Source of the DNA: Glandiceps talaboti
Taxonomy: Eukaryota > Hemichordata > Enteropneusta > Spengelidae
Length of the DNA: 64,000 bases
Direction of reading: 5' to 3'
NCBI RefSeq assembly: GCF_964340395.1
Contig: NC_135552.1
Location: 2,135,017-2,199,016 of the forward strand
Below the pieces are notes generated by a model. The model ran no database searches. It saw only the letters and a program-made list of their open reading frames with translations, and was not told where the DNA came from. Made by a program: the position numbers and the translations under genes. Of the stretch, positions 12,501 to 22,599 are shown in pieces (within the stretch, counting starts at the first letter, position 1; the number at the start of each line of letters is the position of its first letter).

Positions 12501-12907
12501 CAAATAGTTCCCTCTATAAGGCTCTATGCTATAGTGATAGTAAGTCTTCAAATAGTTCCCTCTATAAGGCTCTATGCTATAGTGATAGTAAGTCTTCAAA
12601 TAGTTCCCTCTATGGCTCTATGCTATAGTAATAGTAAGTCTTCAAATAGTTCCCTCTATGGCTCTATGCTATAGTGATAGTAAGTCTTCAAACATCCATA
12701 AAGCCATGCAGACTTTGCTCCGTGTTAGATACATCCATGTTTTACGTTACTTTCTGTGTTGCCAAATTGAGCTGATGATGTCATGTCAAAAGCCACGTGG
12801 TCTAAAAACCTGAATCTCCATAAATTATTATCAATATGCAATTATTTATCCATGATGTTTAGAATTTTGATTGGTTAATATAGTTACAACGACCCAGTGT
12901 GACCCCC
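9546..12907. mobile_element. Possible TIR element carrying the 46/48-bp minisatellite
   Basis: The sequence between the 50-bp array and family A copy 2 is bounded by GGGGCTTCACACTTGG on the left and its near inverse CCCAGTGTGACCCC on the right. Such ends resemble DNA-transposon TIRs of the PIF/Harbinger type, but I see no clean target-site duplication and no transposase. Internal sequence outside the array is 9560-9749 and 12693-12890. A solo copy of the family B 3'-end module sits at 9636-9670. This could be a non-autonomous element whose interior expanded into a satellite; chance similarity of the ends is not excluded. Confidence 0.4.
9750..12692. repeat. 46/48-bp minisatellite, about 62 copies
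   Basis: The unit reads AAGGCTCTATGCTATAGTGA, then TAGTAAGTCTTCAAATAGTT and CCCTCT. Two length classes exist: 46 bp and 48 bp, the latter with an extra TA at the junction. The 48-bp class is a multiple of three, which explains open frames of up to 317 codons on both strands. A longer duplication is visible: a rare variant with CTCTATTCTATAG occurs at about 11668 and again 810 bp later, within otherwise matching blocks (11551-11863 and 12361-12673). Confidence 0.95.
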
Positions 12908-12960
12908 ACTAATGTCTAGTACCAGTATGCACTATGTCACCAGCCATGGCATTGTTTTTT

Positions 12961-13169
12961 TAGTCCCCGCGGACGAAGTCCGGAACGGGGACTTATGGAT
13001 TGGGTTCCGTCTGTCCGTCCGTCCGTCCGTCCGTCCGTCCGCAGCCGTTTCTTGGAGATGCCTGGACCGATTTTTTTCGAACTTGATACAGGGGCAACAT
13101 GCTATGGCATACATATGCACGTCAATTTGTTTTATGATACGATCCAATATGGCCGCCTAGCAACCATTT
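12961..13169 (+). repeat. Interspersed repeat family A, truncated copy
   Basis: This copy carries the same nested-hairpin head (AGTCCCC/GGGGACT around CGGAC-GAA-GTCCG), a pure (GTCC)n tract and the first part of the body up to CGCCTAGCAACCATTTT. It is then cut off, so it lacks the internal 150-bp units and the 3' hairpin. It lies in the 9.1-kb ZIP intron. Confidence 0.85.
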
Positions 13170-13442
13170 TTACCCGTGTAAGGGTGCTAACGTGAGGAAA
13201 TACGGTATATTGACAGAGTAAAAAAAAAATAAAGAGTTATACATCTGTTACAAGGTGTTTCTCTCTACGTCAAAAGGCGAAAAAAAACATACTTGGTTAG
13301 ATCATTGGCATTCTTTGTTTTCTGACACTGAAGTAAAATAACAATTATATTATACCAGTATATTGATGGTGCAAATTGAGAGATCTGATTGGTCTAGACA
13401 TCAAACTAGCACGTCTAAAATGAACAATAATGAACAGTTGGC

Positions 13443-13643
13443 ATGTGTCCAAATTTTAATGTTCACTGTGTGTCGTCTGCCAAGAATGTTGTAGTCCGCA
13501 GTGATAGTGAACTCTTGGAATTATCTGAGGAGGATTTTCTCAATAAGACAATAGTTTATGGGAAATTTACAATGAAGGAAATTTTGAAAACAGCCGAGTT
13601 ACCACATATTTGTGCAAATCATTGCCCCTGTCCTAGAGTATAG
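13443..13643 (+). other. Isolated 66-codon open frame, unrecognised
   Basis: The frame opens after a stop (13443 is GTG or ATG-like only by the translation table) and reads a protein-like, mixed-composition stretch with SELLELSEEDFLNKTIVYG and a Cys/His-rich end (HICANHCPCPRV). It sits inside a ZIP intron with no obvious splice signals in phase with neighbours. It may be a remnant of a mobile-element ORF; I do not recognise the family. Confidence 0.2.
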
Positions 13644-14076
13644 TATCAGTCATCAATCTAAGAGGGAAATCCCCTTAAAATCCAAAAGTCTACTCACATA
13701 AATACATTGTAAATATCAACTTGCCACCATGTCTATCTTCTCACGAGTTGCAAAGCCGACTGGGCACAAAGCATGCTGTATTCAGTAAACCACTTCAAGT
13801 TTATACTTTGAGTCAAATAGGCAGTTTACTCATAACTGTAAGCTATTAATGAGCCAATGAATGTACAGATTGTCACTAGAAACGAGTAGCAGATAAAATA
13901 AATCCAGTCACTGCACGACACTCATAGTTGACGTCGACGCTTCCATCACATCAGCTGTCTTGAAACAGTTTCATTGTTATGCAAATTAGTGTAGGGGGTG
14001 CAAATGAAACCAGAAAACGTTAGTTCTTATCTTGTTTCTGATTTTTTCAATAAACTGGTATAATATAATATCCATA
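13644..14076 (+). other. Intron sequence, no feature seen
   Basis: Unique-looking AT-rich intron DNA with no exon, array or long hairpin recognised. Confidence 0.4.
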
Positions 14077-14207
14077 AACTATCCCCTGGGGATGGTATAC
14101 CAAGAAGTTTTGACCAGTGAACTAAATGTATGCGCAAGTGATAGCGAGTGCATATATTTCGTTCACTAGTCAAAGCCTCTTGGTATACCATCCCCAAGGG
14201 GTTGTTT
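14077..14207. mobile_element. Hairpin (foldback) element, about 130 bp
   Basis: The element is an almost complete inverted repeat of about 58 bp per arm. The left arm runs ATCCCCTGGGGATGGTATAC, CAAGAAG, TTTTGACCAGTGAAC; the right arm is its imperfect complement (GTTCACTAGTCAAAG, CTCTTGGTATACCATCCCC). The loop (about 14134-14150) reads GCAAGTGATAGCGAGTGC-like sequence. Similar architecture and loop words are seen at 63054-63192. There is no coding capacity; a MITE or foldback element is the natural reading. Confidence 0.8.
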
Positions 14208-14499
14208 AATTGCTTAAGGTTCTGTAAACTATTATAAGGGTAAACATTTATATCTCACATCGTTGTATAATTTGCAAACACAATTAAAATGATTCTTATT
14301 CTCAATATCACCTGTTTCACACATACTACATTTTCTTGCATGCCTTGGTATTCCATTTCCATGGCCAGATTGATTCTCATAATGAATTCTCAAACAACAC
14401 TATTGCATTTCTAAATCTCGGGGGCTAATACATCAGAAAGGTATTGTTCAAAACAAAAAACAGTTCTTAAAATCTCTATATGAATCTAACTTAGGAAAA
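14208..14499 (+). other. Intron sequence, no feature seen
   Basis: No exon, array or hairpin recognised. Family B similarity begins somewhere near 14500. Confidence 0.4.
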
Positions 14500-15478
14500 C
14501 TCTCCAAATGCTACTACTAGCATATTAGGCTGAAGTGTGGTAGGTAGATCCTAAGGGGTGTTTAGTTTAGGTATTTTTCATGAAATGATGATCTCATCAG
14601 TGATTTGCAAATTAGGTCTAAAAAATTGTGTCCTGTAGGTCAAAAGTCTATAATTCAAAATTTACTGAGCAGATGTGGCTGAGATGTGGTGGGAACATTC
14701 TTAAGGGATGTTTGAATTAAGATGTATTCATGACATGACGATCCCAGCAGTGATATGTAAATTAGGGCTAAAAAATGTGTCTTTTTGGTCAATAAATGTA
14801 TAATTCCAAAACTACTGAAATTTAATGGGGATGCATATGTATGGAGATGTGTAGATGAAGGCCAATAACATATACTGAAAACCACATGATGAATTTGTTG
14901 ATGGGTTCTTGAGGTGTTATACTGCTGCTATTGTTCAAAACATTTTGACAAAACTAGCCCTAGCAACCATGGCCATGCCCTTAGCAACAGTGAAATGATA
15001 CAAAATAACAATAGGCATGGGTAGGTAAGTGTGTAAAGAAAAGTATGTAAATATGCTTAGAAACAAGACCACACCCATAGCAACAGCCAAATGATGGTTT
15101 ATATTGCAAAGATGAAAACTGGGAAGGGTAGCTAAGTGCAATAAAGATTCCAAAAAAGTATGTAAATATACCTAGCAACAAGACCACGCCCATAGCAAAA
15201 GCCAAATGATGGTGTATATCATAAGAATCTTTACTGATTAATAGGCAAGCAAATAAACATTCAAAAATGTATGCAAATATACCCGGCAACAATACCATGA
15301 TCATAGCAACAGCCAAATGGTGGTTTATATTTCAAAGATAACAACATTCATGGGTAGGCACATGAATAAAGATTCCAGAAATGAATTATTAAAGTAAGTG
15401 TACTTAGCAGCAAAACCACACCCATAGCAACAGCCTAATACAGTTGTGCTACAATGCCATTGGTGCTTTTTTTTGTAG
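14500..15478 (+). repeat. Interspersed repeat family B, second long copy
   Basis: The copy has the same order as at 4255-5386. Modules with GCAAATTAGGTCTAAAAA and TATAATTC.AAA.CTACTGA come first, then about five units with CCTAGCAACAAGACCACGCC and CATAGCAACAGCCAAATG. It ends with the module ACAGTTGTGCTACAA (from 15440) and the hairpin GCCATTGGTGC. The T-run after that module and TAG at 15476-15478 form the splice acceptor of the next ZIP exon, so the repeat end directly abuts coding sequence. Confidence 0.8.
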
Positions 15479-15730
15479 AGGCAAGCTAAAGAAAAAGTGA
15501 AATTAGCTGAAGAAGGCAGTGAAAATGAAGAGAATGGAGGTATTGGAATGGTCCAAATATGTTCATTCAAAGCTAAACCTGGACACAGTGATCACAGAAT
15601 CCTAGAACCTGTGGAGACTGCAGCACACATCCATGAAGCACAACATGCTAAATGTCGTGGAGACAATGACATGTCAGATGAAATAGTTCTAGTTGTTGAC
15701 AGCAATGGTACTCAAGGTATTCCAGAAAAG
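15479..15730 (+). CDS. SLC39A14-like: ZIP transporter exon 3 of 6 (cytosolic loop)
   Basis: A 252-bp exon in phase 0 on both sides, after acceptor TTTTTTTTGTAG and before donor AAAAG|GTACCC. It reads RQAKEKVKLAEEGSENEENG onward for 84 codons and ends NGTQGIPEK. It is acidic and His-containing (HIHEAQHAKC) and encodes the variable loop between helices 3 and 4, which in LIV-1 ZIPs is often His-rich and poorly conserved. Position, phase and absence of stops support it. I chose the first of two tandem AG dinucleotides because it keeps the frame. Confidence 0.8.
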
Positions 15731-15773
15731 GTACCCAATGTACGTGTCAGTGTTTGTCTCTCATTCTCATTAT

Positions 15774-16500
15774 AGTCACTGTTTTTGTTAAGGATGGTAA
15801 GTAGGTAAAATCTACCTGCTTTCCTCTGCCATTTCACCAAGGTTCCCTATACCACTGTTTTTGTTAAGGATGGTAAGTAGGTAAAATCTACCTGCTTTCC
15901 TCTGCCATTTCACCAAGGTTCCGGGCTTCCCTATACCACTGTTTTTTATTACGGATGGTAAGTAGGTAAAATGTACCTGCTGTCTTCTGCCATTTCACCA
16001 TTGGGTTCCCTCTGCCAGTGTTTTTGTTACGGATGGTAAGTAGGTAAAATCTACCAGCTGTCCTCTGCCATTTCACCATTGGGTTCCTTATACCAGTGTT
16101 TTTGTTACGGATGGTAAGTGGGTAAAAACTACCTGCTTTCCTCTGCCATTTCACCATTGGGTTCCCTATACCACTGTTTTTGTTACGAATGGTAAGTGGG
16201 TAAAATCTACCTGCTTTCCTCTGCCATTTCACCATTGGGTTCCCTATACCACTGTTTTTGTTACGGATGGTAAGTGGGTAAAATCTACCTGCTTTCCTCT
16301 GCCATTTCACCATTGGGTTCCCTATACCACTGTTTTTGTTACGGATGGTAAGTGGGTAAAATCTACCTGCTTTCCTCTGCCATTTCACCATTGGGTTCCC
16401 TATACCACTGTTTTTGTTACGGATGGTAAGTGGGTAAAATCTACCTGCTGTCTTCTGCCATTTCACCGAGGTTCCCTATACCACTGTTTTTGTTAAATGT
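15774..16500. repeat. 76-78 bp minisatellite, about 9-10 copies
   Basis: Each unit contains CACTGTTTTTGTTACGGATG, GTAAGTGGGTAAAATCTACC and TGCTTTCCTCTGCCATTTCA. GGATG|GTAAGT is a strong match to a 5' splice site, and the following pyrimidine-rich stretch resembles an acceptor tract. The 78-bp class is a multiple of three and leaves a 192-codon open frame on the minus strand, which I do not consider a gene. Confidence 0.9.
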
Positions 16501-16589
16501 ACTAAATCTACCTCATTTCACCAGGCTTCCCAAACAGTGTTTTTGTTTATATAACAGATAGGTGATATCAGGTAATAACCTCGTAATAT

Positions 16590-19500
16590 CTCATAATATG
16601 GGTAACTGTATCATCCCATATACCCTCATAATATGAGGTAACTGTATCATCCCATATACCCTCATAATATGGGTAACTGTATCATCCCATATACCCCCAT
16701 AATATGAGGTAACTATCATCCCATATACCCTCATAATATGAGGTAACTGTATCATCCCATATACCCTCATAATATGGGTAACTGTATCATCCCATATACC
16801 CTCATAATATGAGGTAACTGTATCATCCCATATACCCTCATAATATGGGTAACTGTATCATCCCATATACCCTCATAATATGGGTAACTGTATCATCCCA
16901 TATTCCCTCATAATATGAGGTAACTGTATCATCCCATATTCCCTCATAATATGGGTAACTGTATCATCCCATATTCCCTCATAATATGTGGTAACTGTAT
17001 CATCCCATATACCCTCATAATATGAGGTAACTGTATCATCCCATATACCCTCATAATATGGGTAACTGTATCATCCCATATACCCTCATAATATGAGGTA
17101 ACTGTATCATCCCATATACCCTCATAATATGGGTAACTGTATCATCCCATATACCCTCATAATATGGGTAACTGTATCATCCCATATACCCTCATAATAT
17201 GAGGTAACTGTATCATCCCATATACCCTCATAATATGGGTAACTGTATCATCCCATATACCCTCATAATATGGGTAACTGTATCATCCCATATACCCTCA
17301 TAATATGGGTAACTGTATCATCCCATATACTCTCATAATATGGGTAATTGTATCATCCCATATTCCCTCATAATATGAGGTAACTGTATCATCCCATATT
17401 CCCTCATAATATGGGTAACTGTATCATCCCATATACCCTCATAATATGGGTAACTGTATCATCCCATATACCCTCATAATATGGGTAACTGTATCATCCC
17501 ATATACCCTCATAATATGGGTAACTGTATCATCCCATATACCCTCATAATATGGGTAACTGTATCATCCCATATACCCTCATAATATGAGGTAACTGTAT
17601 CATCCCATATACCCTCATAATATGGGTAACTGTATCATCCCATATACCCTCATAATATGGGTAACTGTATCATCCCATATACCCTCATAATATGGGTAAC
17701 TGTATCATCCCATATACCCTCATAATATGAGGTAACTGTATCATCCCATATACCCTCATAATATGGGTAACTGTATCATCCCATATACCCTCATAATATG
17801 GGTAACTGTATCATCCCATATACCCTCATAATATGGGTAACTGTATCATCCCATATACCCTCATAATATGGGTAACTGTATCATCCCATATACCCTCATA
17901 ATATGGGTAACTGTATCATCCCATATACCCTCATAATATGGGTAACTGTATCATCCCATATACCCTCATAATATGAGGTAACTGTATCATCCCATATACC
18001 CTCATAATATGGGTAACTGTATCATCCCATATACCCTCATAATATGGGTAACTGTATCATCCCATATACCCTCATAATATGGGTAACTGTATCATCCCAT
18101 ATACCCTCATAATATGGGTAACTGTATCATCCCATATACCCTCATAATATGGGTAACTGTATCATCCCATATACCCTCATAATATGGGTAACTGTATCAT
18201 CCCATATACCCTCATAATATGGGTAACTGTATCATCCCATATACCCTCATAATATGGGTAACTGTATCATCCCATATACCCTCATAATATGAGGTAACTG
18301 TATCATCCCATATACCCTCATAATATGGGTAACTGTATCATCCCATATACCCTCATAATATGAGGTAACTGTATCATCCCATATACCCTCATAATATGAG
18401 GTAACTGTATCATCCCATATACCCTCATAATATGGGTAACTGTATCATCCCATATACCCTCATAATATGGGTAACTGTATCATCCCATATACCCTCATAA
18501 TATGAGGTAACTGTATCATCCCATATACCCTCATAATATGGGTAACTGTATCATCCCATATACCCTCATAATATGGGTAACTGTATCATCCCATATACCC
18601 TCATAATATGGGTAACTGTATCATCCCATATACCCTCATAATATGAGGTAACTGTATCATCCCATATACCCTCATAATATGAGGTAACTGTATAATCCCA
18701 TATACCCTCATAATATTGGTAACTGTATCATCCCATATACCCTCATAATATGGGGTAACTGTATCATCCCATATACCCTCATAATATGGGTAACTGTATC
18801 ATCCCATATACCCTCATAATATGGGTAACTGTATCATCCCATATTCCCTCATAATATGGGTAACTGTATCATCCCATATTCCCTCATAATATGGGGTAAC
18901 TGTATCATCCCATATTCCCTCATAATATGGGGTAACTGTATCATCCCATATACCCTCATAATATGGGTAACTGTATCATCCCATATACCCTCATAATATG
19001 AGGAAACTGTATCATCCCATATACCCTCATAATATGGGTAACTGTATCATCCCATATACCCTCATAATATGGGTAACTGTATCATCCCATATACTTTCAT
19101 AATATGGGTAACTGTATAATCCCATATACCCTCATAATATGAGGTAACTGTATCATCCCATATACCCTCATAATATGGGTAACTGTATCATCCCATATAC
19201 CCTCATAATATGGGTAACTGTATCATCCCATATACCCTCATAATATGGGTAACTGTATCATCCCATATACCCTCATAATATGGGTAACTGTATCATCCCA
19301 TATACCCTCATAATATGGGTAACTGCATCATCCCATATTCCCTCATAATATGGGGTAACTGTATCATCCCATATACCCTCATAATATGGGTAACTGTATC
19401 ATCCCATATACCCTCATAATATGGGTAACTGTATCATCCCATATACCCTCATAATATGAGGTAACTGTATCATCCCATATACCCTCATAATATGGGTAAC

Positions 19501-20480
19501 TGTATCATCCCATATACCCTCATAATATGGGTAACTGTATCATCCCATATACTTTCATAATATGGGTAACTGTATCATCCCATATACCCTCATAATATGG
19601 GGTAACTGTATCATCCCATATACCCCCATAATATGGGTAACTGTATCATCCCATATACCCTCATAATATGAGGTAACTGTATCATCCCATATACCCTCAT
19701 AATATGGGTAACTGTATCATCCCATATACCCTCATAATATGGGTAACTGTATCATCCCATATACCCTCATAATATGGGTAACTGTATCATCCCATATACC
19801 CTCATAATATGGGTAACTGTATCATCCCATATACCCTCATAATATGGGTAACTGCATCATCCCATATTCCCTCATAATATGGGGTAACTGTATCATCCCA
19901 TATACCCTCATAATATGGGTAACTGTATCATCCCATATACCCTCATAATATGGGTAACTGTATCATCCCATATACCCTCATAATATGAGGTAACTGTATC
20001 ATCCCATATACCCTCATAATATGGGTAACTGTATCATCCCATATACCCTCATAATATGGGTAACTGTATCATCCCATATACTTTCATAATATGGGTAACT
20101 GTATCATCCCATATACCCTCATAATATGGGGTAACTGTATCATCCCATATACCCCCATAATATGGGTAACTGTATCATCCCATATACCCTCATAATATGA
20201 GGTAACTGTATCATCCCATATACCCTCATAATATGGGTAACTGTATCATCCCATATACCCTCATAATATGAGGTAACTGTATCATCCCATATACCCTCAT
20301 AATATGGGTAACTGTATCATCCCATATACCCTCATAATATGGGTAACTGTATCATCCCATATACCCTCATAATATGGGTAACTGTATCATCCCATATACC
20401 CTCATAATATTGGTAACTGTATCATCCCATATACCCTCATAATATGGGTAACCATATACCCTCATATCTTATGATTCTGT
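16590..20480. repeat. 34-36 bp minisatellite, about 110 copies
   Basis: The unit is GGGTAACTGTATCATCCCAT followed by ATACCCTCATAATAT, alternating with a one-base-longer GAGGTAACTG class. Inside the unit, ATATGGG/CCCATAT and TATGAGG/CCTCATA are inverted, so each junction can form a short hairpin. Rare variants (AACTGCATCATC; ATACTTTCATAAT) recur about 529-530 bp apart (for example at 19321 and 19850), showing a larger duplication near the 3' end of the array. Confidence 0.95.
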
Positions 20481-20898
20481 ATCATCCAATCATTCACAAG
20501 TCCACTCATTGTGCGTCATCGTTAATTGTCATCAATAGAAAGGTTTCACTTTGATGGTACATGTACATTTCCCAAATTGTACTTGTAGATAACATTGAAT
20601 GTGAACAGGGCATTATTTGTGGTAGTTTGAGTGTCCCCACAGGTCATTTATAATATTTATTCGATGATTGCAAGAAATAAGCTTGTGTGTCTCACTGTTA
20701 GTAGTGATATAATCTCAAGCATGCAACACTAAAAAGCATCACCCTTGTAATCTGCAGAATAGAATAGATGAATACTCCAGCAGCAATATCTCTGTGTGGG
20801 CAATAAGTCTCAGTAAAGATTCAATTGTAACCACAGACAGCTTGAGTAAGAATGTTGAGGTGTAATGATAAGGTCTCTCTCCTTTGCCATTTTGACAG

Positions 20899-21151
20899 GA
20901 CAATGGTGGGACAGACGTACTGCAAGAAAATGGTGAGGTGGCACCAGCTGCTGGACACAAGAAATGTGCTCACACAGAACTTATGCAGGAAGGTCAAGAT
21001 ATAGCAACAGTGGCATACATGGTTATCTTTGGAGATGGTCTGCATAATTTCATTGATGGGCTAACTATTGGGGCAGCCTTTACAATATCAGTCATCAGTG
21101 GACTTAGTATATGTATTGCTGTAATCTGTGAAGAGTTTCCACATGAACTAG
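20899..21151 (+). CDS. SLC39A14-like: ZIP transporter exon 4 of 6 (helices 4-5, metal site)
   Basis: The acceptor is TTTTGACAG at 20898 and the donor CTAG|GTAAGA at 21152; phase 0 at the start and 1 at the end. After the loop (DNGGTDVLQENG ... KCAHTELMQEGQDI) come helix 4 with GDGLHNFIDGLTIGAAF and helix 5 with VICEEFPHELG. HN..DG and the EE.PHE motif supply the binuclear metal site in ZIPs. Glu at the first position of the helix-5 motif is diagnostic of the ZIP8/ZIP14 branch and linked there to broad Zn/Fe/Mn/Cd selectivity. The last 30 bases of the exon are the seed of the tandem array that follows. Confidence 0.95.
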
Positions 21152-21870
21152 GTAAGACTCGATTTATGACAAACTTTAGTCTGTGAAGAGTTCCCACATA
21201 AACTAGGTAAGAATCAGTATATGTAACACTCTAGTCTGTGAAGAGTTTCCACATGAACTAGGTGAGAATCTGTATATGAAACACTCTAGTCTGTGAAGAG
21301 TTCCCACATAAACTAGGTAAGAATCAGTATATGTAACACTCTAGTCTGTGAAGAGTTCCCACATGAACTAGGTAAGAATCAGTATATGTAACACTTTTAG
21401 TCTATGAAGAGTTCCCACATGAACTAGGTGAGAATCTGTATATGAAACACTTTTGTCTGTGAAGAGTTTCCACATGAACTAAGTAATCAGTGTAACACTT
21501 TAGACTTTGAAGAGTTCCCATGTGAACTAGGGTAAGAATCTGTGTATGTAACACTTTAGTCTGTGAGGAGTTCCCACATAAACTAGGTGAGAATCGGTAT
21601 ATGTAACACATTAGTCTGTGAAGAGTTCCCACATGAACTAGGTAAGAATCAGTATATGTAACACTAGTCTATGAAGAGTTCCCACATGAACTAGGTGACA
21701 ATCAGTATATGTAACACTTCAATCTGTGAAGAGTTCCCACATGAACTACCGGTAGGTGACACTCAGTATATATAACACATTAGTCTGTGAAGTGTTCCCA
21801 CATGAACGAGGTGAGGAATTAATCTGTGTGTGTTGTCATCTGTGAGGAGTATCTACATGAATGAGGTACA
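21126..21870 (+). repeat. Minisatellite of about 57 bp made from the exon 4 end plus splice donor, about 12 copies
   Basis: Each unit repeats TCTGTGAAGAGTTYCCACAT then GAACTAGGTAAGAATC, i.e. codons for CEEFPHELG plus the real 5' splice site, followed by about 20 bp of intron (AGTATATGTAACACTYTAGT). Units diverge toward the right: donors become GGTGAG or GGTGACA, and the last (21830-21870) lose it. Using the second donor instead of the first would run into TGA (21184-21186) in frame. Confidence 0.93.
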
Positions 21871-21976
21871 AAATTATCTTTTATAGCTTGGCTCTGTGAG
21901 GAATAATGAACAAAGAATGTATTGTTTAACTCAAGGGTCAGATTTCACTATTTTAGAAATCATATTATTCTTACAG

Positions 21977-22164
21977 GTGATTTTGCCATCCTGTTGAACT
22001 CTGGCATGTCAGTCAAGAAGGCACTTTGTTATAACTTCCTATCAGCCTGCATGTGTTACCTAGGTTTGGTGTGTGGCATCCTTCTGGGAGAGCACACGGA
22101 AGGAGCTGAGTGGATCTTTGCCGTAGCAGCTGGAATGTTCCTGTACATATCACTGGTGGATATG
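21977..22164 (+). CDS. SLC39A14-like: ZIP transporter exon 5 of 6 (helices 6-7)
   Basis: Acceptor TTCTTACAG, phase 1 in; donor ATG|GTAAGT at 22165, phase 0 out. It completes HELG-DF and reads [20 protein letters not shown], helix 6 ([18 protein letters not shown]), a short loop (EHTEGAE) and helix 7 ([18 protein letters not shown]). GDF.ILLN.GMS and [11 protein letters not shown] are highly typical of the LIV-1 subfamily. No disruption is seen. Confidence 0.93.
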
Positions 22165-22599
22165 GTAAGTTCTTTAACAGGTATAATCATTTTGATCGGA
22201 AAGTTGGAGGACCATTTATTTATCTTTGAGAAAATGTTCTGTGCGTGCGTGTAGATGAAGTGCGTGCGTATAGATGAAGTTGCATTGATAACGTGATAAT
22301 CCCATCAGGGATATGCACATTAGGTCTAAAAATCTCAATTTTGGTCAAAAACTTATATCTTGAAACTACATGGTGAATGGGTTGAAACTTGGTGGGAATG
22401 TTTCTAGAGGTATTATTTTGCAGTTATTGTTGAAAACTTTTCGACACAATAGTGAAATGACAATGCATATTACAAAGATAACAGGGATGGGTAGGTCAGT
22501 GACTTAAGATTGAAAAAATGTATGCAAATATGCCTAGCAATAGGATCATGCCCATGCCCAAAAAGGAATAGCATATTGCACATGGTCATCCATATGTCA
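22165..22599 (+). repeat. ZIP intron start with a family B fragment
   Basis: After about 110 bp of unique intron, 22280-22575 matches family B: ATATGCACATTAGGTCTAAA, TTTTGGTCAAAAACTTATAT and one unit with ATGCCTAGCAATAGGATCAT. Head and 3'-end module are absent, so this is an internal fragment. Confidence 0.65.

Larger units (their letters stand above)
15731..20898 (+). other. ZIP intron filled by two minisatellites
   Basis: A 5.2-kb phase-0 intron. After about 45 bp of ordinary sequence it holds a 76-78 bp array (15774-16500), a 34-36 bp array (about 16590-20480) and 420 bp of unique sequence before the next exon. Confidence 0.8.

Noticed and set aside
10865-12628. Open frames of up to 317 codons on both strands
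   Set aside because: 48-bp repeat units are multiples of three; the frames end where 46-bp units shift phase.
15888-16466. 192-codon minus-strand frame with repeated KWQRKAGRFYPLTIRNK
   Set aside because: Product of the 78-bp intronic array of the ZIP gene.
9546-20480. Possible CRISPR-like array because of regular short repeats
   Set aside because: The units abut without spacers of unique sequence; these are minisatellites in an animal intron.
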